From positions 186,001 through 250,000 of the forward strand of contig NZ_JBEYUH010000005.1 in the NCBI RefSeq assembly GCF_040643435.1: a DNA stretch of 64,000 nucleotides. Reading direction: 5' to 3'. Each line of letters opens with the position of its first letter. Position 1 is the stretch's first letter. This stretch comes from Rhodococcus sp040643435. Its GTDB lineage: Bacteria > Actinomycetota > Actinomycetes > Mycobacteriales > Mycobacteriaceae. The notes beneath the pieces were generated by a model that worked only from the letters and a program-made list of their open reading frames with translations, ran no database searches and was not told the origin of the DNA. This document shows positions 25,345-34,727 of this stretch, one piece after another. The position numbers and the translations under genes were made by a program.

Positions 25345-26298
25345 GTGAGTGCACACGGAGCATCAGCAGTAGGCATCGCGAACATCACGGAGGACGGAAC
25401 CGTCCTCGACACGTGGTACCCCGCCCCCACCCTCGGCGAGCCGAGCGAAAGCGGAACGACACGCCTCGAGGGCACCGACATCCCGTCCGACCTGGCTCTT
25501 CTCGCCGGCACGGACGAGGCTCGTGAGGTCCTGCAGGTCGTGGTCCGGACCGACATCGCCGACCTCTCGAAGCCGCCCGTCGACACTCACGACGCCTACC
25601 TGCGACTGCACCTGCTGTCGCATCGCCTCGTTCGCCCGCACGGGCTCAACCTCGACGGCATCTTCGGTCTGCTCGCGAACGTCGTGTGGACCAACTACGG
25701 CCCGTGCGCGGTCGACAACTTCGAAACCGTGCGCTCGCGCCTCCGTATCCGCGGTCCCGTCACCGTCTACGGCGTGGACAAGTTCCCGCGCATGGTCGAC
25801 TACGTCGTTCCCTCCGGTGTCCGCATCGCCGACGCCGATCGGGTCCGCCTCGGTGCGCACCTCGCATCCGGCACCACCGTGATGCACGAGGGCTTCGTCA
25901 ACTTCAACGCCGGCACACTCGGCAACTCCATGGTCGAGGGCCGGATCTCCGCGGGCGTCGTCGTCGACGACGGCTCCGACATCGGCGGTGGCGCCTCGAT
26001 CATGGGCACCCTCTCCGGTGGCGGCAAGGAGGTCATCTCCGTCGGTAAGCGCTGCCTGCTCGGCGCGAACGCGGGCGTGGGCATCTCGCTCGGCGACGAC
26101 TGCATCGTCGAGGCCGGCCTGTATGTCACCGCGGGCACCAAGGTCACCGGCCCGGACGGCACGGTGGTCAAGGCGGCCACCCTCAGCGGCGCCTCCAACC
26201 TGCTGCTGCGCCGCAACTCCGTGAGCGGTGCGGTCGAAGTCGTGCCGAACAAGGGCAGCGGCGTCGAACTGAACGCTGCACTGCACGCCAACGACTAG
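25345..26298 (+). CDS. dapD: Tetrahydrodipicolinate N-succinyltransferase DapD
   Basis: A 317-residue acyltransferase of the actinobacterial DapD type, succinylating tetrahydrodipicolinate with succinyl-CoA. GTG 25345 is taken as the start; an open frame continues upstream to 25192 but would run through dapE. An N-terminal helical/mixed domain precedes a left-handed parallel beta-helix (~165-290; VRIADADRVRLGAHLASGTT, SIMGTLSGGGKEVISVGKRC). GFVNFNAGTLGNSMVEGRIS is a family mark. Partner of dapE, and of dapC 8 kb away. Confidence 0.92.
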   Translation: MSAHGASAVGIANITEDGTVLDTWYPAPTLGEPSESGTTRLEGTDIPSDLALLAGTDEAREVLQVVVRTDIADLSKPPVDTHDAYLRLHLLSHRLVRPHGLNLDGIFGLLANVVWTNYGPCAVDNFETVRSRLRIRGPVTVYGVDKFPRMVDYVVPSGVRIADADRVRLGAHLASGTTVMHEGFVNFNAGTLGNSMVEGRISAGVVVDDGSDIGGGASIMGTLSGGGKEVISVGKRCLLGANAGVGISLGDDCIVEAGLYVTAGTKVTGPDGTVVKAATLSGASNLLLRRNSVSGAVEVVPNKGSGVELNAALHAND

Positions 26299-26318
26299 AC
26301 GATTCGGAACCGGCAGCC

Positions 26319-27725
26319 GTGAGTGCAACCCCCCAGCCCACCCCAGAGGTCGAACATCTCGGAAGCGGCCTGAAGGTCCGTCACCTGACGATGATGGGGC
26401 TCGGATCCGCCATCGGAGCCGGCCTGTTCCTCGGTTCGGGGGTCGGTATCTCCGCGGCCGGTCCGGCCATCATCGTGTCGTACCTGCTCGCCGGAGTGAT
26501 GATCATCTTCGTGATGCGCATGCTCGGCGAGATGGGTGCTGCGCTGCCGGTCAGCGGGTCTTTCTCGCACTACGCGCGGATCGGTATCGGACGCTGGGCC
26601 GGGTTCAGCATGGGCTGGCTCTACTGGTTCATGCTGATCATGGTTCTGGGTGTCGAGATCACCGGCGCCTCGGCGATCGTGCAGTCCTGGCTGCCGGGGG
26701 TACCCCAATGGGTGGTCGCGCTGGTGTTCGTGACCTTCTTCGCGGTCGTCAACCTCGCACGGGTCGCCAATTTCGGCGAGTTCGAGTTCTGGTTCGCGGC
26801 TCTGAAGGTCGCGGTCATCATCGGGTTCCTGGTGGTCGGCGTCCTGCTCGTCTTCGGACTGCTCCCCGGAACCGAACCCGTCGGTACCACTCACCTCTTC
26901 GGTGACGGGGACGGATTCGCACCCAACGGTATCGCCGGCGTCGCGGCCGGCCTGCTCGCGGTGGCCTTCGCGTTCGGTGGCATCGAGATCGTCACGATCG
27001 CCGCGGCCGAATCGAAGGATCCCGAACGTTCCATCGCCACCGCCGTGCGCAGTGTCGTCTGGCGGATCTCGCTCTTCTACCTCGGCTCGATCTCGATCAT
27101 GGTGCTCGTGCTTCCGTGGACTGCGGCGAGTGGTGAGACCTCCCCGTTCGTCTCCGTCCTCGACATCGCCGGCATCCCCTATGTGTCCGGCTTCATGGAA
27201 CTCGTAGTGGTGGTCGCGCTGCTGTCGGCGTTCAACGCCAATGTCTACGGCACCTCCCGGATGGCGTTCTCGCTTGCGCGCGGAGGCGATGGTCCGGCTT
27301 GGCTGAGCAAGCTCACCCACCACGGAGTGCCCCGCAACGCGGTGCTCGTGTCGGTGTTCTTCGGATTCGTCAGCGTGTGGCTCAACTGGTTGTTGCCCGA
27401 CACGATCCTCGGCATCCTCCTCAACGCGGTCGGATCGGCCCTGATCGCCATCTGGCTGTTCATCGTCGTCGCGCATCTGCGCCTAAGGCGCAGGTTCGAG
27501 CGAGAGGGCACCCTGCGGCTGCGCATGTGGCTGTTCCCCTATCTCAGCTGGTTCACCCTGGCGATGCTCATCGGCTTCATCGCGCTGATGCTGTCCGACC
27601 CCGACGCCCGGGTCCAGCTCGCATCGACCTTCGTGTTGTTCGTGATCATCACCTTGCTCGGGGTGATCTGGCAGCGTAGCCGGGGACGGACGGTCAACGC
27701 CCCGTCCGATCAACCAGTGCTGTGA
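26319..27725 (+). CDS. Amino acid permease (APC superfamily, AAT family)
   Basis: A 468-residue permease with GTG start at 26319 and about 12 hydrophobic helices. Family marks are MMGLGSAIGAGLFLGSG in helix 1, EMGAALPVSGSFSHYAR after helix 2, FAFGGIEIVTIAAAES in the middle and FNANVYGTSRMAFSLAR. It should be a proton-coupled amino acid importer of the GABA/aromatic/proline group; specificity cannot be read. It follows dapD by 20 bp, so may be co-transcribed. Its 3' end overlaps the VWA gene by 32 nt on the opposite strand. Confidence 0.85.
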   Translation: MSATPQPTPEVEHLGSGLKVRHLTMMGLGSAIGAGLFLGSGVGISAAGPAIIVSYLLAGVMIIFVMRMLGEMGAALPVSGSFSHYARIGIGRWAGFSMGWLYWFMLIMVLGVEITGASAIVQSWLPGVPQWVVALVFVTFFAVVNLARVANFGEFEFWFAALKVAVIIGFLVVGVLLVFGLLPGTEPVGTTHLFGDGDGFAPNGIAGVAAGLLAVAFAFGGIEIVTIAAAESKDPERSIATAVRSVVWRISLFYLGSISIMVLVLPWTAASGETSPFVSVLDIAGIPYVSGFMELVVVVALLSAFNANVYGTSRMAFSLARGGDGPAWLSKLTHHGVPRNAVLVSVFFGFVSVWLNWLLPDTILGILLNAVGSALIAIWLFIVVAHLRLRRRFEREGTLRLRMWLFPYLSWFTLAMLIGFIALMLSDPDARVQLASTFVLFVIITLLGVIWQRSRGRTVNAPSDQPVL

Positions 27726-29337
27726 CCACGAGTCCGGTGATGTCGAGGGGATCGATCGTCCGGTAACTCGTCCCTCCGGTCGCTCCGGCGATCCGGTCCA
27801 GTGTCTCGAGGTCGACGTCCTCGCCGAGCCCGATCGTCACCACTCGGACCGGCCGGGACGGATCCTTCTCGGCCGCGAGGGTGTCGAGCAGTTCGTCCTT
27901 CGACAGGTCCGAGCCGTCGTCGGCGCCGTCCGTCACCACGACCACGCTGTTGGCTGCTCGCGGATCGTAGCTGTCCCGCACGTGCCGGAAGGCCGCGAGG
28001 ATCGTGTCGTAGAGCGCTGTGTTCTCGTCCGCCGTGCCGGCCATCTGCGCCACGAGCGAGGTGAGATGGTCGCGGTGGGTCCCGCCCTCGACCTCCGAAT
28101 CGAAACGCCGTATCGGCGCGGCCTCGACGTAGTCACCGCCGGGAGCATCGCCGACTCGCACGCCGAAGAACCACAGCCCGGCCGCGACGCTCCCCGGCAG
28201 GACGTCCCCGGCGGCCGTTGCCGCACGACGGACCAGGTCGATCCGGCGCTCGTCGCCGAGACTGCGATTCATCGACGCGGATACATCCACCGCCAGGATG
28301 GTGCGGACCGGAAGCGCCTGCAACTCCCACACATTCATGGCCTCCTCCGCGACACTCTCGTCCTGGAGTTCCAACACGGAAACGGGACCGACGCCACGAC
28401 CGTCCGGAAAAGCACGCCCGCCTCCGTCGCGGAAGCCGTACCGAGCCAGTCTGTCCAGCCCTTCGGGTGCGTGCAGCGCGTCGACGAGCACGATCGCAGC
28501 CGATGCAGCCTGGTCGTGTCTGTCTCCTTGTGCGGTCACGACCATGGGGTAATCGACGAGCAGGGTGCCACTCGCGGGTACGGCGGTAGCGAGATCGCGT
28601 TCGTTGACACGGCGGTAGGTGTCCACCTGTTGCTCGGTGCTCACCACCGTCCCGCCGTTCGAGAGGACTTCGTCGAGCGCTTTCGAACCTATCGGCGCTG
28701 CCTCGCCCCGGACCAGCTCACGCTCGGCCAGCGGCGCCATGACCGGACGTACCTTCCCGATCGCGACCGGGTCGTCGGCCACCTCGGCCAGCACGGCGCG
28801 GATGGCACCCACCGCAGGACCCGATCGCAACGGATCACCGAAGGCGAGATCGGGCAGGGACAGAGCGGCCTGCCAATGGGGTACCGGTCCGACCGCACCG
28901 GGTGGGCCCGCGAGTACCAGCGGCGTCGTGGCGAGAGGCGTGGAGACGGTGCGCACCGGACCCGAGGCAGTCTTCGCCGCCCACGAGGCCCACCACCCGC
29001 CGGCCGGGATCCACAGGTCCGGGACGTCGTCCGTGGCGAGCCGTGCCGACACCTCACCCGGTTCCTGTTCGACGACCTCGAATTCCACGCAATCGACGCC
29101 CCGGATCTCCTCCACGACAGGCGCGAGATCCGACGACACCGACACGGTGTAGCGGTCGACGACATCACAGTCGCTTCGTTCCTCCACGACGAGGAACGCG
29201 AGCGCCCCTACTGCGAGCACCAGAATCGCCGCGACGATCGTCCGGCTCGCCCGGCGCACGCCCGAGCCTGCGCCCCCGTGTGCCGCGCCACCACGGCCCG
29301 GCGGATCCGGATCGGACGGCTCGGACTCCCCGGCCAT
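27694..29337 (-). CDS. Exported substrate-binding-like/VWA fusion protein
   Basis: A 547-residue protein: Pro/Gly-rich cytoplasmic start, one membrane helix (~33-52), an extracellular periplasmic-binding-like domain (~60-330; VSSDLAPVVEEI, PDLWIPAGGWWASWA, LVDYPMVVTAQGD) and a C-terminal von Willebrand A domain (~345-540). The metal site is intact: DVSAS (DxSxS), a Thr in the GGTHRD region and VVTDGADDGSD. The layout resembles actinobacterial extracellular-solute-binding/VWA proteins of unknown function. It may be an envelope adhesion or complex-assembly protein. Not linked to a specific transporter here. Confidence 0.75.
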   Translation of the reverse strand: MAGESEPSDPDPPGRGGAAHGGAGSGVRRASRTIVAAILVLAVGALAFLVVEERSDCDVVDRYTVSVSSDLAPVVEEIRGVDCVEFEVVEQEPGEVSARLATDDVPDLWIPAGGWWASWAAKTASGPVRTVSTPLATTPLVLAGPPGAVGPVPHWQAALSLPDLAFGDPLRSGPAVGAIRAVLAEVADDPVAIGKVRPVMAPLAERELVRGEAAPIGSKALDEVLSNGGTVVSTEQQVDTYRRVNERDLATAVPASGTLLVDYPMVVTAQGDRHDQAASAAIVLVDALHAPEGLDRLARYGFRDGGGRAFPDGRGVGPVSVLELQDESVAEEAMNVWELQALPVRTILAVDVSASMNRSLGDERRIDLVRRAATAAGDVLPGSVAAGLWFFGVRVGDAPGGDYVEAAPIRRFDSEVEGGTHRDHLTSLVAQMAGTADENTALYDTILAAFRHVRDSYDPRAANSVVVVTDGADDGSDLSKDELLDTLAAEKDPSRPVRVVTIGLGEDVDLETLDRIAGATGGTSYRTIDPLDITGLVVTALVDRTGR

Positions 29338-29436
29338 ACCTCGGCCCCCCTCGCGTTCACCCCGAGTGACGCCCCTTCGTCACCGACACCGATGATATCG
29401 ACCGCGAGACCGGGGAAGCGCGAATCCGATGCGATG

Positions 29437-30714
29437 TCAGCTTTGTTCGGCGCTCTCCAGTTCGAGTCGCCGGGCGATGAGTGCGGCCTGCAATTGCCGC
29501 AGTCCGGAGGGCCGGGTGGGATCGAAGCCGGTCAGCTGCGCGACCCGCTTGAGCCGATAGTCCACCGTGTTCGCGTGGACGTGCAGGGTACGGGCGGTGA
29601 GCTGACGGCTGAGATCGTGCGCGATATGCGTTTCCAGGGTCTCGACGAGTTCGGGTGATTCGTCGAGCGGATCGAGCAGTCGTGCGAGGTGGCGACGCGC
29701 CGGTCCCGGCCGGGTGAGCTGGTACTCGAGGGCGAGATCCTGCATGCGGTAGGCACCGACCGGGCGGCCGAGCCGGCGCACGAGGTCGAGCAGTTCGTGA
29801 GCCTGCTTCGCTGCAGCGGGCACCTCCCGGACGGGGGCGTGCACGAGGGCGAGCGTGACCGACACGCCTGCGACGGTTTCGATGCGTTGCCGGAAGCTCT
29901 CGATCGCCTCGGGCAACGGTGAGTCGGGCAGCAGTACGGTGCCCCCTTCCGGACCGAGCATCGCGAGGTGACGGCCCTCGCAGAGCGATTCGAGTTCGGT
30001 CTCGACCCGGCGCAGGGTGCGGCGCGCGACGACCTCCGGACGCACGTGCGGATTGCGCTCGTCCGGGTGACGGGTGAGCGAGACCGCGAGCACGGTGTAG
30101 GTGTCGGCCAGTACGAGGCCCGAACGCTGTGCGACAGTCGCCGCGTCCTGTCCGCTGAGCAGAGCAGTGACCAGCTCCTGCGCTCCGACGTCGCGTTCGC
30201 GCCGGATGGCATCCAGTTCGGAGACGAAACCGGTGGTTGCGGCGACGGTGACCTTTTCGAGAAGGGCCATCCACAAGCGGGACGCGTCGGCGACGGAGGC
30301 GACATCTCCCTCCCGGGCACGGTCGGTGACGAGCTCCCAGCCGAGCCTGATGCCCTCGTGATAGATGCGGAGCATGTATTCGAGGCGGAAGCCGGCGCGT
30401 GCCCACTGAGCAGCGCTACTGCGCAGATCGGCGAGTTCGGCGTCGGACGGCAGTTCTCCCGAATCGAGGAGATGGACCGCGATGCGCAGGCAGCGCACCG
30501 TCACCTCGGTGACGTCACCGCGCAGCGATTCCCCCGGTCGCAGCGAGCACGGAGCCACGTTGTCGGCGAAGTGCGCCACGAGTTTGCGGGCCACTGCCGG
30601 CAGATCGCGCAGCGGAACGGACGCGGGCTTTCCGTCCACCAGGAACATCGGCGCGTGGTCACCGTCCCCCCGGCGGTCGCGCCCGGGCACCCGGACATGA
30701 TCCGGTACAGACAT
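29437..30714 (-). CDS. PucR-family transcriptional regulator
   Basis: A ~425-residue regulator. The C-terminal HTH_30 helix-turn-helix is clear (LTARTLHVHANTVDYRLKRV, ~365-390, then RPSGLRQLQAALIARRLE). A central GGDEF-like/CdaR domain (~160-300) and an N-terminal helical domain precede it. Start taken at ATG 30714 (MSVPDHV), with GAGGG just before it; ATG 30789 is possible. Similar to Rv1186c. PucR/CdaR proteins usually sense a small metabolite and often control nearby catabolic genes; candidates are the neighbouring acyl-CoA synthetase or the permease. Confidence 0.82.
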   Translation of the reverse strand: MSVPDHVRVPGRDRRGDGDHAPMFLVDGKPASVPLRDLPAVARKLVAHFADNVAPCSLRPGESLRGDVTEVTVRCLRIAVHLLDSGELPSDAELADLRSSAAQWARAGFRLEYMLRIYHEGIRLGWELVTDRAREGDVASVADASRLWMALLEKVTVAATTGFVSELDAIRRERDVGAQELVTALLSGQDAATVAQRSGLVLADTYTVLAVSLTRHPDERNPHVRPEVVARRTLRRVETELESLCEGRHLAMLGPEGGTVLLPDSPLPEAIESFRQRIETVAGVSVTLALVHAPVREVPAAAKQAHELLDLVRRLGRPVGAYRMQDLALEYQLTRPGPARRHLARLLDPLDESPELVETLETHIAHDLSRQLTARTLHVHANTVDYRLKRVAQLTGFDPTRPSGLRQLQAALIARRLELESAEQS

Positions 30715-30860
30715 CCCTCGAACCCCCATCGAAGTGAGTAGATCTACACAGTGCAGTAGAGAATCCGCCTCGCAGTGTGACACATGCAACCCCTGTGACC
30801 GATTTCCGCGAAGTTCCGGAAACAGGAACTCGCCTCGGAGCGGTCTCGGGTCCGGATGCC

Positions 30861-32300
30861 TCAGCCCAGTTGTTTCTTCTGCACCTTACCCATCGCATTG
30901 CGCGGAAGCGCGCTCACCACGCGCACCTCGCGAGGTCGCTTGTGGACAGAAAGTTGTTGCGCGACAAGACTGGTCAATTCTTCCTCGTCGACCTCGAGAC
31001 CTTCGGCCGAGGGCACCACGAACGCCACGATCCGCTGGCCGAGGTCCTCGTCCGGAAGCCCCACCACCGCCACCTCCCGTACCGACGGATGCCCGAGCAA
31101 CACCGTCTCGACCTCTCCCGCTCCCACCCGGAAGCCACCGGTCTTGATCAGATCGGTCGATTCCCGGCCCACGATGCGATGGAAACCGCCCTCGTCGATC
31201 ACCGCCACGTCGCCCGTGACGAACCAGCCGTCCTCCGTCCACGCCGCAGCGGTCGCTTCGGGCCTGTTCAGGTAGCCGTCGAACAGCATCGGACCGCGGA
31301 CCTGCAGCACACCGATGCTTTCGCCGTCGTGCGGCACCTCGCGGCCCTGCTCGTCGCGCAGTCGTGTCTCGACCCCGGCGACCGGCGTACCGACCCAGCC
31401 GGGACGACGCTCACCGTCCACCCGGGTGCTCAGGGTCAGCATCGTCTCGCTCATGCCGTAGCGCTCGATCGGGACCAGGCCCGTCAACTCGCTCAGTCGT
31501 TCGAAGACCGGCACGGGCAGCGGCGCACTGCCGGAGACGAGCAGTCTCGCCCCGCTCAGCGCACGAGCCGCCTCCTCGTCCTCGACGATGCGCGACCACA
31601 CCGTCGGCACCCCGAAGTACAGGGAGCCCTTCGCTTCCGCGTATGCCCGGGGCGTCGGCCTGCCGGTATGCACCAGTCTGCTACCCACCCGCAGTGCTCC
31701 GACCAGCCCGAGCACCAGTCCGTGCACGTGGAACAGCGGAAGTCCGTGCACCAGGGTGTCGCGTTCCGTCCAGTCCCACGCCTGCGCGAGCGCATCGACA
31801 CCCGCAGCGATCGCCCGCCGGGAAAGGAGTACGCCCTTCGGTGCACCTGTGGTGCCGGAGGTGTAGAGCACGAACGCGATTCGCGACGGACTCGGCTCGG
31901 GCAGGTGGTGCCAGTCGCGGGCATGCAACCGGACAGGCAGAGCCGGTAACTCCGGCACGTCGGGATGCTGCACGCCCGGCACCGGACCGAGCCAGGCCTG
32001 CGCACCCGAATCCCTCAGGATGTGCGCGAGTTCGGCGGGCCCGGAATCCGGCGGCACCGGCACCACGGTCGTCCCGGCCAGCAGAGCCCCCGTCACGGCC
32101 ACCACGGTTGCGGGGCTCGGAGTCGCGAGCACGGCCACCCGATCCGCCCGCGCCACCCGCGCCGCGACTGCGGTGGCCGCGCCGAGCAGATCACTGCGGG
32201 AGAAGGTATGGCCGTCGATGCGAACGGCATCCGGAAGATCGTCGCCACGTGCGACGGCCAGCGGGTTCAACGAACGAAGCAGTGCAGACACAGCAGTCAC
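30861..32300 (-). CDS. Malonyl-CoA synthetase-like acyl-CoA synthetase (MatB type)
   Basis: A 479-residue adenylate-forming enzyme. The AMP motif LYTSGTTGAPKGVLLSRR lies at ~150-167, followed by ERYGMSETMLTLSTRVDGER, which matches the malonate-binding Arg region of MatB, then WFVTGDVAVIDEGGF and GRESTDLIKTGGFRVGAGEVE. It probably joins malonate or methylmalonate to CoA. Start taken at GTG 32300 rather than ATG 32321, following homologue starts. The rhomboid-like gene ends 35 bp upstream, and the two are probably co-transcribed. Confidence 0.75.
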   Translation of the reverse strand: MTAVSALLRSLNPLAVARGDDLPDAVRIDGHTFSRSDLLGAATAVAARVARADRVAVLATPSPATVVAVTGALLAGTTVVPVPPDSGPAELAHILRDSGAQAWLGPVPGVQHPDVPELPALPVRLHARDWHHLPEPSPSRIAFVLYTSGTTGAPKGVLLSRRAIAAGVDALAQAWDWTERDTLVHGLPLFHVHGLVLGLVGALRVGSRLVHTGRPTPRAYAEAKGSLYFGVPTVWSRIVEDEEAARALSGARLLVSGSAPLPVPVFERLSELTGLVPIERYGMSETMLTLSTRVDGERRPGWVGTPVAGVETRLRDEQGREVPHDGESIGVLQVRGPMLFDGYLNRPEATAAAWTEDGWFVTGDVAVIDEGGFHRIVGRESTDLIKTGGFRVGAGEVETVLLGHPSVREVAVVGLPDEDLGQRIVAFVVPSAEGLEVDEEELTSLVAQQLSVHKRPREVRVVSALPRNAMGKVQKKQLG

Positions 32301-32335
32301 GATCCCATACCGCCACCGCACTTCCGTCGAGGCGG

Positions 32336-33040
32336 TCAGGTGTGTACATCACCGCGCATCGCAGACATCGACGCACGCGCCGGGTGCGGTGGGGGCAGGA
32401 CGGTGGCGAGTACCGCCCCGAGCAGCATGCCGATCAGAATCGCCACGCCGTGGGCGTCGCCCGCCAGCACGAGCAGCACGCCGAGGACGAAGGTCGTCGC
32501 CGCGGCGAGGAGCAGCGAGCGTGGTGCTCCGACCACCGGCCACAGCCCCGCCAGGGTCGCGGCCGAGGCGAGCGTCGCTCCGGTAGTGCCCGCACCGTCC
32601 GACGGGAACACGAAGGTGGTGAACAATCCCCACAGCACCTGTCCGGCCACCACCAGCCCGAGCGCCCGGTACCAACCCCACACGCGGACAATCGCGAGGG
32701 CGACCACCGCGAACAGCGCGAGGTTCACCACCGTGAGCAGCACCCCGCCGTCCTCGACCAGACCGGCCGTGAGGATGCGCCACCACTCCCCCACATCGCG
32801 AGTGCGCACCGGCTGCCGACGGAAGACGTCGAGCAGATCCGGGAAGATCAGGCGGGCCAGCGACATTGCCGCGACCACCGACCACAGCACCGTGGCCGCG
32901 ACGGGCGGGCGCCACCAGAACGATCGGATCGTCGAGTGCGCAGCGCTACCGGACCAGGAGCGCGACGCACTCGCCGCGGCGATCGCCACCACGGCGACGT
33001 AGAGCACCCACAGCCGTGGATCCTCACCCGACGAACTCAC
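32336..33040 (-). CDS. Rhomboid-fold membrane protein, catalytic Ser replaced
   Basis: A 234-residue protein with about six membrane helices. Topology and motifs suggest the rhomboid family: GEWWRILTAGL before a helix, a Gly-Ala helix with GTTGATLASAA where rhomboids have GxSGA, and DAHGVAILIGMLLG where the catalytic His helix AHxxG is expected. The serine position is Thr (about 32570-32599). It may therefore be an inactive rhomboid relative, or a Thr nucleophile variant. The family assignment is by eye and moderate. It lies between dapC and the MatB-like gene. Confidence 0.5.
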   Translation of the reverse strand: MSSSGEDPRLWVLYVAVVAIAAASASRSWSGSAAHSTIRSFWWRPPVAATVLWSVVAAMSLARLIFPDLLDVFRRQPVRTRDVGEWWRILTAGLVEDGGVLLTVVNLALFAVVALAIVRVWGWYRALGLVVAGQVLWGLFTTFVFPSDGAGTTGATLASAATLAGLWPVVGAPRSLLLAAATTFVLGVLLVLAGDAHGVAILIGMLLGAVLATVLPPPHPARASMSAMRGDVHT

Positions 33041-33108
33041 GGTGCCAATCTACCGGCGAACGGTCTGCTCGGACGGGGCTGCGCGTAATCCGGCGACTGC
33101 GACAGCGG

Positions 33109-34218
33109 TCAGTGCAATCGCTCGGCGGCCGCCGCAATGTCGTCGTCGGTCGCGGTGAGTGCGATCCGGACGTGCAGCACACCACCGGGCCCGTAGAACT
33201 CACCGGGCGCCACGAGGATTCCACGTTCTGCGAACCAGTCGACGGTCGCCCGGCACTCTTCGCCACGCGACGCCCACAGATACAGTCCCGCCTCCGAATG
33301 GTCGACGGTGAAGCCGGCGGCGCGCACAGCGGCGAGCAGCACCTCGCGACGTTTGCGGTACTTCTCCCGCTGAGCGTTCTCATGCTCGTCGTCGTTCAGA
33401 GCCGCGGTCATCGCCGCCTGGATCGGCAACGGCAGCATCATGCCGGCGTGCTTGCGGACCTCGAGCAGGTCGGCGACGAGGTCGGCGTCGCCGGTGACGA
33501 AGCCGGCTCGGTAGCTCGCGAGATTCGAGGTCTTCGACAGCGAGTGCACGGCGAGCAGATTGGTGTGATCACCACCGCACACGCTCGGGTGCAGGATCGA
33601 CAGTGCCTCACCCTCCCAGGTGAGGCCGAGATAGCACTCGTCGGACACGATGATCGAGCCGCGGTCGCGCGCCCACTCGACGACCTTGCGCAGGTGGTCG
33701 GGTCCGAGCACCTTTCCGGTCGGGTTCGAGGGCGAGTTCACGAAGACGAGGTCGGCGCCCTCCGGTCCGAGGCGGGTCAGTCCGTCGGCACGCATGATGC
33801 GGGCGCCGGCGAGCAGACCGCCCACCTCGTAGGTCGGGTACGACAGCTCGGGGATGACGACGAGATCGCCGGCCCCGAGGCCGAGCTGCGACGGCAGCCA
33901 GGCGATCATCTCCTTGGTGCCGATCGCCGGCAGGACCGCCGCTTCCTCGACTCCGGTGACGCCGTAGCGACGCGCGAGCGCACCGACAGCGGCGGCCCGC
34001 AACTCGGCGGTGCCGTGAGTGGCGGGATAGCCGGGTGTCTCGGCGACCGATGCGAGCGCCTCTCGGATGACGGGCGCTACCGGGTCGACGGGTGTTCCCA
34101 CCGACAGGTTGACGATACCGTCCGGATGAGCTGCGGCCTTGGCCTTGGCATCGGTCAGGGAATCCCAGGGGAAGTCCGGCAGATTCTTGGCCACCGAACG
34201 GCGAACACGTGTGCTCAC
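33109..34218 (-). CDS. dapC: Succinyldiaminopimelate transaminase DapC
   Basis: A 369-residue PLP aminotransferase (fold type I) with GTG start 34218. Conserved marks: LSVGTPVDPV, GYPATHGTAELR, PAIGTKEMIAWLP, VNSPSNPTGKVL, SDECYLGLTWEG and the PLP lysine in HSLSKTSNLASYRAGF. In actinobacteria the neighbour of fdxC encodes DapC, which converts N-succinyl-2-amino-6-oxopimelate to succinyl-diaminopimelate. It starts 32 bp after fdxC and completes the succinylase branch with dapD and dapE in the window. Confidence 0.88.
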   Translation of the reverse strand: MSTRVRRSVAKNLPDFPWDSLTDAKAKAAAHPDGIVNLSVGTPVDPVAPVIREALASVAETPGYPATHGTAELRAAAVGALARRYGVTGVEEAAVLPAIGTKEMIAWLPSQLGLGAGDLVVIPELSYPTYEVGGLLAGARIMRADGLTRLGPEGADLVFVNSPSNPTGKVLGPDHLRKVVEWARDRGSIIVSDECYLGLTWEGEALSILHPSVCGGDHTNLLAVHSLSKTSNLASYRAGFVTGDADLVADLLEVRKHAGMMLPLPIQAAMTAALNDDEHENAQREKYRKRREVLLAAVRAAGFTVDHSEAGLYLWASRGEECRATVDWFAERGILVAPGEFYGPGGVLHVRIALTATDDDIAAAAERLH

Positions 34219-34250
34219 GACTGTTCCATCGGTCCGATCGTCACCGGCAC

Positions 34251-34574
34251 CTATTCCTCACCCATGGGAGGGAGGTTCTTCACGAACGGCGGGTCGTAGT
34301 CGACCTTGCCGAGCTTCGCAGCACCACCGGGCGAGCCCAGATCGTTGAAGAAGTCGACGTTCGCCTTGACATACTCGGACCACTCGTCCGGTACGTCGTC
34401 CTCGTAGAAGATCGCTTCGACGGGGCACACGGGTTCGCATGCACCACAGTCGACGCATTCGTCAGGGTGGATGTACAGCATGCGACCACCCTCGTAGATG
34501 CAGTCGACGGGGCACTCCTCGATGCATGCCTTGTCCAACACATCCACGCACGGTTCCGCAATCGTGTACGTCAC
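34251..34574 (-). CDS. fdxC: 7Fe ferredoxin FdxC
   Basis: A 107-residue ferredoxin. Cysteines at 9, 17, 21, 25, 40, 43, 46 and 50 match the 7Fe pattern: Cys9/17/50 for a [3Fe-4S] cluster and Cys21/40/43/46 for a [4Fe-4S] cluster, with Cys25 in the position of the free Cys of Azotobacter FdI. A C-terminal extension rich in Asp/Glu (EDDVPDEWSEYVKANVDFF) is typical of the mycobacterial FdxA/FdxC group. Low-potential electron carrier, co-transcribed with dapC. The physiological partner is unknown. Confidence 0.92.
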   Translation of the reverse strand: MTYTIAEPCVDVLDKACIEECPVDCIYEGGRMLYIHPDECVDCGACEPVCPVEAIFYEDDVPDEWSEYVKANVDFFNDLGSPGGAAKLGKVDYDPPFVKNLPPMGEE

Positions 34575-34727
34575 TGCTGTTCTCCCTGCCTCTCTGTCGG
34601 CCCGCCGACCTGCGTGGCCTCACCCGAGCGGACGTTCTCGACGTCCACGGTCCTCCAGTATCCCCCGACCGCCCGCAGCACCCCAGAGTTAGGGTCACCT
34701 ACTACGACCGTCGACCTCGGCCGGCGG

